A program made the position numbers and the translations under genes. DNA of 58,014 nt from NCBI GenBank assembly GCA_947478525.1, contig CANJVU010000012.1, positions 1-58,014 on the forward strand. Reading direction: 5' to 3'. This stretch comes from Thiotrichales bacterium. GTDB taxonomy: Bacteria > Pseudomonadota > Gammaproteobacteria > Francisellales > CACEW01. This document shows positions 36,959 to 45,809 of the stretch, one piece after another. Position 1 is the stretch's first letter. Each line of letters opens with the position of its first letter. The notes below the pieces were generated by a model that was not told the origin of the DNA, did no database searches, and worked only from the letters and a program-made list of their open reading frames with translations.

Positions 36959-37273
36959 ATGATACGCCATTGTTTTTGCGGATTTTTACTGAGCTTGCCT
37001 TTATTGGCCTCCGCTGATTATTATCCGCCTTCTGGTACCAATCCTTATACACCCGAAAGTACCACTGGCACGACAACGTCTGGGACTAATGCGACGCTAG
37101 ATCAGCAAGTGAATACCAGTACCGCACAGGGGTTGAAGATATTTGATCAAGTGACCTATCAAAACATGTCAACCGATAAAACCGATTTTTTACAAAGCGA
37201 TGATGACAGCAGTAACGGCGATAGCCCCAAGACACTTAAAATTTCAGGCAGTAGTAAATCGGGAGGATTGTAA
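36959..37273 (+). CDS. Small exported protein in the VirB5/TrbK position
   Basis: The 104-residue protein has a signal peptide (about MIRHCFCGFLLSLPLLASA) and a Thr/Ser/Gly-rich, probably disordered chain ending in basic SGSSKSGGL. It is packed between VirB10 and VirB6, its stop overlapping the next ATG by one base. In IncP systems TrbJ (VirB5) and the lipoprotein TrbK stand near here, but it is far shorter than TrbJ and I see no lipobox. Function is unknown; a link to the pilus tip or pore is only inference. Confidence 0.65.
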   Translation: MIRHCFCGFLLSLPLLASADYYPPSGTNPYTPESTTGTTTSGTNATLDQQVNTSTAQGLKIFDQVTYQNMSTDKTDFLQSDDDSSNGDSPKTLKISGSSKSGGL

Positions 37274-38463
37274 TGGCTGCAGCTGCGCTTAATCCGATGA
37301 TTTTAAACACCATTCAGCAGGATGTGGTGAGTCATTTTAGTTCTGCTTATAGCCAGATTGGTGGCTACGCTTCAGATTTATTTTATTTGTTGGCGGTCAT
37401 TGAATTGGCATTGTTTGGTTTGGTGTGGGCTTTGCGTCAAGAGGCTTCTTGGGGATTATTCTTTTTCAAAATCATTAAATTAGGCGCGATTTTTCTAATT
37501 ATTCGTTCTTATCCTTATATCCTGCAGACGTTGATTAATGGATTTACGGATACGGCCTTTCATGGTTCAGGATCTAGCGCCAGTGGTGTATTCTTTAATC
37601 CAGGTAAAATCTGGAAATATGGCTTTGATGCCAGTCTCTCCATGTTAAAGTTATCCGTGCAATATGGCACTCCTAATATTAGTTTGGGCATGTTGTATCT
37701 GTTTCTGGGCTTTGGCAGCTTGCTGTTGTTTGCCTTGATCGGTGCCGAAATTATCGTCATTACCGCTGCGTTTTATGTGGTGTCGTTGGTGGCGCTGCTG
37801 TTGATTCCGTTTGGTACTTTGACGGTGACCAAAAACTTTTTAGAACAGGCTATTTCGGGCGTGATGCAGATGGGCGCACGCATGTTTGGATTGATCATGG
37901 TGTTAGGGGTCGGTGTTTCTGCCTGGGGTAGTTTGGGCGCAAGCATCGATCAAAATACCAAAATAGATACCTTGTTGGGGTTTTTCTTTGCTACCTTGGT
38001 TATTTTTGTGCTGGCCATCAAAGTACCCAAATTGGCGGCAACTGCCGTCGGACATATTGGGGGTTCTTTCTTTGATGGCATGAGTGCCGTGAGTAGTGGT
38101 GATGCTTCGAGTGCGGCGGCTTCGGTCAATATTTCTGGTGCTAATAGTCCAAATGCCAGCAGTATTGCCAATACCGGAGCAGGTGCTAATGCCGGTGCGG
38201 TTGTCAGTAACCCAGCGGCAGCGATTCAGGCAGCCACCAATGTTTCTGCGGTGGTCGGCGGGGGTGCAGGTGGCGGGGCCTCTTCTGGGTCAACGGTTTC
38301 TGTTGCCGGCTCCAGCAGCTCTGCGGGTATGCTGGGTGGTGCTGGCGATGGTGGTAAGGTAGGGAAGGGTGCTGATGTATCTCGGGGTCTTTCACCTGAA
38401 ACCGTTAATAAATTAAAAACCTCCTTTAAGCAGATTTTGCGAGATCATGATAAGCAAAAATAA
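37273..38463 (+). CDS. trbL: VirB6/TrbL-family polytopic membrane protein
   Basis: The 396-residue protein has about five to six membrane segments within residues 35-260 and a long C-terminal tail rich in Gly, Ala and Ser (about residues 270-375) before a basic end. This is the TrbL/VirB6 pattern; TrbL proteins carry such a low-complexity tail. VirB6 lines the inner-membrane path for substrate. The segment DTLLGFFFATLVIFVLAIKVPKLA lies near residue 235-258. It overlaps the peptidase gene by 17 bp. Confidence 0.9.
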   Translation: MAAAALNPMILNTIQQDVVSHFSSAYSQIGGYASDLFYLLAVIELALFGLVWALRQEASWGLFFFKIIKLGAIFLIIRSYPYILQTLINGFTDTAFHGSGSSASGVFFNPGKIWKYGFDASLSMLKLSVQYGTPNISLGMLYLFLGFGSLLLFALIGAEIIVITAAFYVVSLVALLLIPFGTLTVTKNFLEQAISGVMQMGARMFGLIMVLGVGVSAWGSLGASIDQNTKIDTLLGFFFATLVIFVLAIKVPKLAATAVGHIGGSFFDGMSAVSSGDASSAAASVNISGANSPNASSIANTGAGANAGAVVSNPAAAIQAATNVSAVVGGGAGGGASSGSTVSVAGSSSSAGMLGGAGDGGKVGKGADVSRGLSPETVNKLKTSFKQILRDHDKQK

Positions 38464-38947
38464 AATCACTTTATGGGCGGTCGTGATCATCCTGTTCTTG
38501 ACGGGGTTGGCAGATTTTTTAAATCACATAGGCTATGGCATTGCGTATCAAGGTTCTGACAGCATGCCGAAAGGGTGGTATTTTTATACGCCGGCACGTT
38601 TCCCTTTACACCGCGACCAAATCGTCGTGTTTAAACCAACACCGCTTTGGCAGGAGTATTTAGAAGGTCATCATTGGCTTTTGTCTGGCGCGTTACTCAT
38701 GAAGCCGGTTGCTGCGGTTCCTGGCGATTTGATTTGTATTCGCGATCATCAGCTTTATATTAATCAACAAAAAATCACTGCGATTGTTGCTGACTATGCG
38801 CCTGGCAAAGCATTGCCTGAGTTGTCTTTTTGTCGTAGGCTGTTGCCGGGCGAATATTGGATGCTCAGTACACATATTAAGCGCTCGTTTGACAGTCGTT
38901 ATTTTGGCCCGGTTGATGAGTTGCAGGTTATAGGTCTGGTACATTAA
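38447..38947 (+). CDS. traF: TraF-type S26 peptidase (pilin maturation)
   Basis: The 166-residue protein has one N-terminal membrane segment and the S26 signal-peptidase motifs: catalytic Ser39 in GSDSMPKGWY and Lys86 in LMKPVAAVPGD, followed by SFDSRYFGPV near the end. In RP4 the homologue TraF removes the C-terminus of the TrbC pilin and closes it into a ring. Its presence with a TrbC-like pilin argues for the same chemistry here. It starts inside the VirB6 gene and ends the core operon. Confidence 0.9.
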   Translation: MISKNKITLWAVVIILFLTGLADFLNHIGYGIAYQGSDSMPKGWYFYTPARFPLHRDQIVVFKPTPLWQEYLEGHHWLLSGALLMKPVAAVPGDLICIRDHQLYINQQKITAIVADYAPGKALPELSFCRRLLPGEYWMLSTHIKRSFDSRYFGPVDELQVIGLVH

Positions 38948-39024
38948 TGCTCCATTGGCGCATGCAAATTCAAAAAATTTATGGTACTCTTTCATTCCAA
39001 ATAGCATGACTAGTTGTTTTTATT

Positions 39025-39783
39025 ATGGATCCTCACAAAATTGGTTCACCTTGGATGGCAGTGCAGCGCTGGATTAAACGCTATCGTCTGACGCGCGCGC
39101 TGTGGCGTGGCTTGCTGTATGTGCTGGAATACATTTCTTTGCGATTACAAAGCCTGTGGTTGTATCTTTGTCCGCGTAATAAATATATCCAAGCGGTCAA
39201 TGATTATGTCAAACGCAATATTGCCAAGCATCAGAGTACGTTGAGCTTTTTAAAAGCATTGGCGATTAACCCTCGTGCAACCGGCGCTGTCTTGCCCAGC
39301 TCTAAGCGATTGGCGCGAGAAATGGCATCTTATATTGATTTTTCTGGAAATGGATTGGTGGTTGAGTTGGGTGCCGGAACGGGCGTAATCACCGCTGCTA
39401 TTTTAGAAGCAGGTGTTGATCCTAAACGCTTAGTTGCAATTGAATATGCGCCGCATCTGGCAAAGCAATTACAAATTCGCTTTCCTGATATTGAAGTTAT
39501 CGAGGGTAATGCTGCGAATCTGGCCGCGTTCGTGAAAAATAAAACGCAGTCGGTGGATGCCGTTGTTTCTGGATTGCCGTTGCGTTCCTTACCCGATGTG
39601 GTAGCGCAAGCCATTTTAGATCAAATTCCTCAAGTCTTATCAAAAACCGGCCGTTATATTCAATTTACTTATGATATTCGCAGTGATGCCAATTATTATC
39701 CTGAACATTACGAGCTGGGCGAGTCCACCATCATTTGGCGAAATATTCCACCGGCACGGGTGGATGTATTTACCTTTAAATAA
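39025..39783 (+). CDS. SAM-dependent methyltransferase, PmtA-like
   Basis: The 252-residue protein has an amphipathic and aromatic N-terminus of about 50 residues, then FLKALAINPRATGAVLPSS (residues 75-93) and the SAM-binding motif VVELGAGTG (112-120). This opening is typical of bacterial phospholipid N-methyltransferases (PmtA), which make phosphatidylcholine from phosphatidylethanolamine. VVSGLPLRSLPD is also shared with that family. It lies 77 bp after traF, with no strong ribosome-binding site at this ATG, and an ATG at 39055 is possible. It may be in the secretion operon or have its own promoter. Rice-type rRNA methyltransferases share the fold, so the substrate is inferred. Confidence 0.78.
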   Translation: MDPHKIGSPWMAVQRWIKRYRLTRALWRGLLYVLEYISLRLQSLWLYLCPRNKYIQAVNDYVKRNIAKHQSTLSFLKALAINPRATGAVLPSSKRLAREMASYIDFSGNGLVVELGAGTGVITAAILEAGVDPKRLVAIEYAPHLAKQLQIRFPDIEVIEGNAANLAAFVKNKTQSVDAVVSGLPLRSLPDVVAQAILDQIPQVLSKTGRYIQFTYDIRSDANYYPEHYELGESTIIWRNIPPARVDVFTFK

Positions 39784-39877
39784 ATCAACATAGTGATCAA
39801 TAATTTTTTTGCGTTCTACCTTGCATGCCCAAAGGACAAGAGCCCTGTTTTTTTTGTTACAATATAGTCTGAGCGTG

Positions 39878-39905
39878 TTGCATGTGGCTCGAATTTTGAT
39901 ATACT
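39878..39905 (+). promoter_or_regulatory. Probable sigma-70 promoter for the LbtU-like porin genes
   Basis: TTGCAT at 39878-39883 and TATACT at 39900-39905 are 16 bp apart and stand 58 bp before the first porin ATG. No Fur-box-like palindrome was obvious around it, though iron control would be expected if the proteins import siderophores. Confidence 0.5.
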
Positions 39906-39963
39906 TCGCGCCAATATGCGTTGAGGGACGTGTATGGTTAAAAACTAATGAGGGAGCACTAAC

Positions 39964-41367
39964 ATGATCGTAAGACGTTCGGCAATGGCGTTGGCCTGCC
40001 TATTTTCAATCACGGGTTTGGCTTATGCAGACAATACCACCACAATGTCGGATGCTAATGCGGGTGGTCAATCGCAAGCAGTCAGTTCTGCCGATCAAGC
40101 GCAAGCACAAGCGCAACTGGATCAGCTAAAACAAACATTGAAAAATCTGGAAACACAAATTACCAATGATAAAACTCAGTCTTCTGCACCAGCTACGCGT
40201 AGCTTGGGGCAGTTATCGGGTATTTATCATAAAGGACGTCAATTGGTACAAAGCGACAGTGCCAATTATTTTGAAATGATGCCCAGCACTACCTTTGAGC
40301 AAGCTTTATTGCAAGGAAAGCCTGACTTCCAAAATGGTGCCTTGGTCATGGGAGGTTATTTAGAAGAAGATATGCAGGATTGGAGTCAAAATGGGGTTGT
40401 TACCAGTCCCACCACGGCAGGTAAATCATCGCAATTGGCTTTGACCAGCTTAAATGTTGACGCGATGAGTGATGTTAATGACTGGGTGCAAATATTCACT
40501 TCCTTAAAAATGATTTCCGACACCACCAGTCATGCTGCGCCAACCTCGCAGTTTAACAAAGCTTTTGTAACCGTGGGTAACCTGGATAAAACCCCGTTTT
40601 ACTTAACCATGGGTAAAGTCTATATTCCTTTCGGTGTGTTTGGTGGTAATGGTCCTTGGTCAGTGGAACTGAACCGTGCTTATTTTCGTGCAAATGAAAC
40701 ACCGCAATTTATTGTAGGGTTCTTCCAAGATGGCTTGAGTTCCAGTTTCTCTGTCTTTAAAGATTCAGCTCGTGATACCGCACCTAACTTTGCGTACAAT
40801 ATTAACTATGCATATACCATTAATTCCGACTGGAGTTATGCGGTTGGCGCCAGTTATATGAATGATATTATCGGCGCTTCTCAGACAGCAATTGGTGGTG
40901 CGTATACCAGTGATGATATAGATCATGGTCATGGCATTAACCCTGCGATTGATTTGAATGCACAAGTGAGTTATTTGATTTACACCTTGTCTGGTGAATA
41001 TAACCAAACCTTAAAAGATAACTATGCGGGTTCAGGCGCTGCACCGGGAGCACCAGCAGGGACAAATATAGGTAAAACGAAAGCTTGGTACGTGAGTGGT
41101 TCGGCCACCCCTGTTTTACTGCAAAAGCCAACCACTTTTATGGTTACCTATAGCGGTGCTGCCGGTATTGATGGCATTCCAGTAGGGTTGTCAAATGATT
41201 TGTCTAATGGTCCAACGGCGTCTTATGGTCTTAAACAAGCCTGGATTTTAGGGGTCTCCAGACCGGTTATCAAAAATATTATCGTGGGTGTGGAGTATAA
41301 CAGAGCAACCACGTATCGTAACCGAGTGGCGAATGCCGGCACCGTTGACTTATCAGTATACTTCTAG
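39964..41367 (+). CDS. LbtU/DUF3573-type outer-membrane porin, copy 1
   Basis: The 467-residue protein has a signal peptide (to GLAYA-DN), a coiled-coil segment (about residues 45-72: QAQAQLDQLKQTLKNLETQI) and then a beta-barrel with alternating polar and hydrophobic strands ending in an aromatic residue (VDLSVYF). The GGYLEEDMQDW segment and KVYIPFGVFGGNGP are shared with copy 2. This architecture is that of Legionella LbtU and Francisella FslE/FupA, outer-membrane proteins for siderophore or iron uptake that do not use TonB in the usual way. The family call is by overall pattern; the ligand is unknown. Confidence 0.68.
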   Translation: MIVRRSAMALACLFSITGLAYADNTTTMSDANAGGQSQAVSSADQAQAQAQLDQLKQTLKNLETQITNDKTQSSAPATRSLGQLSGIYHKGRQLVQSDSANYFEMMPSTTFEQALLQGKPDFQNGALVMGGYLEEDMQDWSQNGVVTSPTTAGKSSQLALTSLNVDAMSDVNDWVQIFTSLKMISDTTSHAAPTSQFNKAFVTVGNLDKTPFYLTMGKVYIPFGVFGGNGPWSVELNRAYFRANETPQFIVGFFQDGLSSSFSVFKDSARDTAPNFAYNINYAYTINSDWSYAVGASYMNDIIGASQTAIGGAYTSDDIDHGHGINPAIDLNAQVSYLIYTLSGEYNQTLKDNYAGSGAAPGAPAGTNIGKTKAWYVSGSATPVLLQKPTTFMVTYSGAAGIDGIPVGLSNDLSNGPTASYGLKQAWILGVSRPVIKNIIVGVEYNRATTYRNRVANAGTVDLSVYF

Positions 41368-41393
41368 CGCCGTTTAAATATAAGGAAATTAGC

Positions 41394-42767
41394 ATGAAGC
41401 ATTTTATTAAAATCACCTCAATCGCTTGCGCCATAGCCTGTGCGGGTGTTGCTTTCGCGGACAGCTCTGCGCCAGCGACCCCCAGTGCTGCGGATCAAGC
41501 ACAAATGCAACAAAAACTTACGCAGTTGCAACAGCAGTTGACACAGTTGAATCAGGAAATTGCCGTCAAAAGTAAAGCGCAAATAAAAAAATCTGGCTTT
41601 GCCGTGATAAATAATTCCAATTTAGGTAAATATACCGCGATGGCTGATCAAAGCCGTCGAATTGCTTCGACAGATCAGGGTGATTACTTTGAGTTAATGC
41701 CAACCGCATTTGAATTGGCAATGTTGCAAGGTAAAGATACTTTGCAGGGTGATTACCACCCATTGGTAGTTGGCGGTTATATGGAAACGGATTTGCAGTA
41801 CTGGAATTCTCAGCATCTGAATGCAACGCCAGCGACCAGTGCGGATGGCTCGCAATTTGGGATGTCACAAGTTAACGTCGATGTTTTAGGTAATCCGAAT
41901 GATTGGATACAAATATTCGTGTCGACTGAGGGTACTAACTTGGGTAATACCAATACCCAAAATATCGTCTTTGAAAAAGGCTTTGTAACCGTTGGTGATT
42001 TAAATAAATCGCCTTTTTATATCACCATGGGTAAAACCTATCTGTCCTTTGGTTCATTTGGTGGTAATGGTCCATTCACCAATGAATTGAGTAAAAATTT
42101 GTTCCGTTCTAATGAGATGCCTCAAGTTATTTTGGGCTTTTTTCAGGATGGGTTAGCCGCTAATCTATCTGTGTTTAGTGATACCTATACGCATTCCTAC
42201 GATCCTGATTTCTCCTTTAACTTAGCGTATACCTACACCATCAACAAAGATTGGAGTTATAACTTAGGCGCCAGTTATTTGAATGACATTCGTGCGACAG
42301 ACTCGCAGTTGGGCTATGCCTTCAATACGGCGAATGCCTTCTCCACCGCCAATGGTAAAAATCCGGCTATTGATTTGAATGGCGCGTTGAGTTATAAAAT
42401 TTATACCTTAAGCGGTGAATATGATCAAACCCTTAATGATAACTATACGACGGCAAATGTCGATAATGGCAAAACGCGCGCTTGGTTTATCGCAGGGTCT
42501 GCTGCGCCACAGTTGATTATGTCAGAGCCGACAACGTTCCAGGTTACTTATAGTGGTGCTTCGGGTATTAAAAATATTCCGAATTTCTTGACCAATAACT
42601 TCTTAAACGGTGCAACGGCGAATAATGGCTTAAAGCAATCGTGGATTTTCTCTGCCTCACAACCTGTGTTAGTGAATTGGTTCCTGGGCTTGGAATATGC
42701 GCGTGGCCGTACTTACGAAAACGCCAATGACAATGTCTACACCTTGGATTCAGAATTATTTTTCTAA
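41394..42767 (+). CDS. LbtU/DUF3573-type outer-membrane porin, copy 2
   Basis: The 457-residue protein is a clear tandem paralogue of copy 1: signal peptide (to VAFA-DS), coiled coil (QMQQKLTQLQQQLTQLNQ), GGYMETDLQYW, KTYLSFGSFGGNGP and a terminal strand ending LFF. The copies share layout throughout but differ in many barrel loops, so they arose by duplication and have diverged. The gap is only 26 bp with a good ribosome-binding site (AAGGAA), so both are probably made from one transcript. Outer-membrane location is firm from the C-terminal aromatic residue; iron uptake is inferred. Confidence 0.68.
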   Translation: MKHFIKITSIACAIACAGVAFADSSAPATPSAADQAQMQQKLTQLQQQLTQLNQEIAVKSKAQIKKSGFAVINNSNLGKYTAMADQSRRIASTDQGDYFELMPTAFELAMLQGKDTLQGDYHPLVVGGYMETDLQYWNSQHLNATPATSADGSQFGMSQVNVDVLGNPNDWIQIFVSTEGTNLGNTNTQNIVFEKGFVTVGDLNKSPFYITMGKTYLSFGSFGGNGPFTNELSKNLFRSNEMPQVILGFFQDGLAANLSVFSDTYTHSYDPDFSFNLAYTYTINKDWSYNLGASYLNDIRATDSQLGYAFNTANAFSTANGKNPAIDLNGALSYKIYTLSGEYDQTLNDNYTTANVDNGKTRAWFIAGSAAPQLIMSEPTTFQVTYSGASGIKNIPNFLTNNFLNGATANNGLKQSWIFSASQPVLVNWFLGLEYARGRTYENANDNVYTLDSELFF

Positions 42768-42782
42768 ATCTAATGAACTTGT

Positions 42783-42802
42783 ATCCCCGCTTGTGCGGGG
42801 AT
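42783..42802 (+). repeat. Perfect 8-bp palindromic hairpin after the porin genes
   Basis: ATCCCCGC and GCGGGGAT flank the loop TTGT. The sequence with following GACAC resembles short interspersed palindromes seen many times in some genomes. No T-run follows, so it may slow or end transcription only weakly. A second, weaker inverted pair TGACG/CGTCA lies at about 42811-42832. Confidence 0.6.
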
Positions 42803-42847
42803 GACACAATTGACGGCTGAAGCATAACGTCATCACTGGAGAATATT

Positions 42848-43111
42848 ATGAGTAAGGCAACACCGCATTATAAAGCACCGGAACACGTTCCCAGCAAAAC
42901 AGAGGGGCATGTTCTTGATCATCATCACGAGCATGAGCAGAATAATGGCCATCATCACCATCATCATGACGGTGTGGCGTGTGGTCATGATCATAGCCAT
43001 GACGCCGCGCATCATCACGACCCGATTGTGAATGCAGGGGGAAAAATAGGGCGCAACGACCATTGCCCTTGTGGTTCTGGCAAAAAATATAAAAAGTGTT
43101 GTTTAGCATAA
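42848..43111 (+). CDS. His-rich SEC-C motif protein
   Basis: The 87-residue protein ends in a complete SEC-C zinc motif ([19 protein letters not shown], residues 68-86) like the one at the end of SecA, where it binds zinc and SecB. The first two thirds are extremely His-rich ([27 protein letters not shown]), with 20 or so His plus Asp/Glu and one Cys, which should bind Zn or Ni. Many small SEC-C proteins exist with unknown roles. A metal store or chaperone is a reasonable inference. The ribosome-binding site is CTGGAGA. It is coupled by one base to a tiny membrane protein gene. Confidence 0.82.
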   Translation: MSKATPHYKAPEHVPSKTEGHVLDHHHEHEQNNGHHHHHHDGVACGHDHSHDAAHHHDPIVNAGGKIGRNDHCPCGSGKKYKKCCLA

Positions 43112-43275
43112 TGGAGCACGCCACCAAAAATAAAATTTGGTTAACGGTGATTTTACTCGGGACATTACTTTTGAGTGGGGTTGCCGTTTATTGGCTGAAA
43201 AACTATTTTGAGCATTTGCCGCCCCGTCATCAGAGCGGCAATACCGATCCTAATAGCGTGGTGAATTTAGGATAA
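43111..43275 (+). CDS. 54-residue single-span membrane microprotein
   Basis: An ATG overlapping the SEC-C gene stop (TAATG) opens 54 codons: [10 protein letters not shown], then a hydrophobic segment of about 19 residues ([19 protein letters not shown]), then a short polar tail ending VVNLG. The positive N-terminus favours a cytosolic start with the tail outside. It has no clear ribosome-binding site of its own and relies on coupling. Its end overlaps the convergent GST gene by 9 bp. I recognise no family; coding status rests on coupling and the clean membrane segment. Confidence 0.55.
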   Translation: MEHATKNKIWLTVILLGTLLLSGVAVYWLKNYFEHLPPRHQSGNTDPNSVVNLG

Positions 43276-43875
43276 GCCTTCTTCTTGCATGGCTGCTACT
43301 ACCGAAGGGCGTGCTTTCATTTGATTAAAATAACGTAATACATGAGGGTAATCATTTAACGATAACCCAGCATGGCCGACCCAGCGTAACGTAGTAAAGA
43401 CATACGCATCAGGCAGTGTGTATTGTTTCCCCGTAATATAATCGTGAGTGGCAAAATAGGTGTTTAAGAACTCCAATTTTTTTGCCAACACTGGCTTAAA
43501 CGCCTCTTCGCGTATCTCTTTTGGAACCTTTGGATTAAAGAAAGGGCTAAAGTTTTTATGCAAGTCGGTTGAGGCATAGTTCAGCCAGGCCAATATTTCA
43601 TAACGCTTCATGTCACCAACCGGCGGCAGCAGGTGTGTGGCTTTATGGGAATCGGCAATAAACTGTTGAATCACCGCGTTTTCAGTTAACACCGTACCAT
43701 TGTCTAATTGCAATGCAGGCACTGCACCTTTTGGGGTGACTTTATAAAAATCATCGCCATTGGGCAGGGTATGTGTACTGAGTGTAACAGGAATATATTC
43801 ACAGGGTAGATTCAATTCGCGTAACGTGATGTGCACTGCCAGCGAACAGGCGCCTTTAGAATAGTACAATTTCAT
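43267..43875 (-). CDS. gst: Glutathione S-transferase, beta class-like
   Basis: The 202-residue protein has an N-terminal thioredoxin-like domain (MKLYYSKGACSLAVHITLRE) with Cys10 at the catalytic position of bacterial beta-class enzymes, the cis-Pro segment GAVPALQLDNG and the ENAVIQQF glutathione-binding loop, then an all-helical C-terminal domain. It conjugates or exchanges glutathione with electrophiles. An AGGAGG site precedes the ATG. Standard size. Confidence 0.92.
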   Translation of the reverse strand: MKLYYSKGACSLAVHITLRELNLPCEYIPVTLSTHTLPNGDDFYKVTPKGAVPALQLDNGTVLTENAVIQQFIADSHKATHLLPPVGDMKRYEILAWLNYASTDLHKNFSPFFNPKVPKEIREEAFKPVLAKKLEFLNTYFATHDYITGKQYTLPDAYVFTTLRWVGHAGLSLNDYPHVLRYFNQMKARPSVVAAMQEEGLS

Positions 43876-43907
43876 CTGATCCTCCTTGAGTGAATGTGAT
43901 TCTTTCT

Positions 43908-44126
43908 TTATTTATTCCGGAAGGTAATGCGCCCTTTGCTCAAGTCATATGGGGTCATTTCAACCATGACTTTGTCGCCGGTTAAGATGCGGATATAGTT
44001 CTTGCGCATTTTGCCAGAGATGTGCGCGGTGACGATGTGTCCATTGTCCAGTTGGACGCGAAACATGGTGTTGGGAAGCGTCTCGGTGACCGTTCCTTCC
44101 ATTTCTAAATGATCTTCTTTGGCCAT
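43908..44126 (-). CDS. infA: Translation initiation factor IF-1
   Basis: The 72-residue protein is the S1-like OB-fold factor that binds the ribosomal A site during initiation. [45 protein letters not shown] (residues 22-47) and the [13 protein letters not shown] end are nearly invariant in proteobacteria. The ATG at 44126 is chosen because homology begins there; the upstream 24 codons are atypical. Confidence 0.97.
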   Translation of the reverse strand: MAKEDHLEMEGTVTETLPNTMFRVQLDNGHIVTAHISGKMRKNYIRILTGDKVMVEMTPYDLSKGRITFRNK

Positions 44127-44282
44127 GCCATTACCTGTTTTGATTAACCTTGAAGGCGATATAATGCCTGATTTTGAGCAAAGAAGCAAAGGTTTCACGA
44201 AAGGGTTTTTTAGATAATGGAATTCTAGCAGAAATTATGTCATCATTACCTGTGTTTTTTGGATACGTGAGGAGAGGATTTT

Positions 44283-44841
44283 ATGGCTGCTGAGGGGGGC
44301 GAAGAAATTCAATTACCGAAGGGGAGATGGATCGTATTTATGCGATATTAGATAAGTATAGCTCTATTGATGGCGGTCTTGCAGCCGCTCATTCCCAATA
44401 TCCTCATTTGTTTGACCACTCACTTGAAGCGTCTGACGATGATGAAGCCCAACTTGTGGGAGCGATAAGAGGTAGAGCTCGCACTACAACTTACGGCAGT
44501 CTTGACGAAGCTAAAGAGTGTTGCGCTGCTCCTTCTTCCGTGAGTCCTCCTGTGTCCGTGAGTGATATAGCACAAGTTTCTGTTGCCTCTCCCCCAAGAC
44601 CTGTAATAAAAAAAGTCCCGGCAGGACACCTAAAATGTCTCCTACACTTGCTGCAGTTTCTGAAGAGGGTGGAGCGGGTGAAGACCTTGATTTAGGTGAT
44701 GCTCATTCAGCGGGTGGTGCAGGATCACCAGGAAGTGTTAATTCTTCATCGTTCCGCACAGTCACGCCAGTTTCAGAAATCACAGCGCTATTACCAAGTA
44801 CCACGAAACTACAGGGATTATCTTACAGTAGTACGAAATAA
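44283..44841 (+). pseudogene. Doubly frameshifted Ser/Pro/Gly-rich gene
   Basis: A strong site (GAGGAGAGG) precedes an ATG at 44283 that reads only 22 codons. From 44327 another frame runs 122 codons and a third continues from about 44608 to a TAA at 44839-44841. Adding one G to the G4 run near 44322 and one A to the A7 run at 44608-44614 would join all three into one protein of about 185 residues: MAAEGGEEIQLPKG, then EMDRIYAILDKYSS, a Ser/Pro-rich middle, and an acidic Gly-rich part ending LSYSSTK. No known family is recognised. Low-complexity composition and the EEGGAGEDLD stretch recall Dot/Icm substrates, but this is inference. Sequencing error or programmed shifting are alternatives. 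Confidence 0.55.
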
Positions 44842-44843
44842 CT

Positions 44844-45809
<966 letters not shown>

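Noticed and set aside
42783..42802. Hairpin considered as a rho-independent terminator
   Set aside because: No run of T follows the stem.
42930..43020. His run considered as a vector-derived tag
   Set aside because: The His-rich part is long, irregular and joined in frame to a natural SEC-C motif with a normal upstream site.
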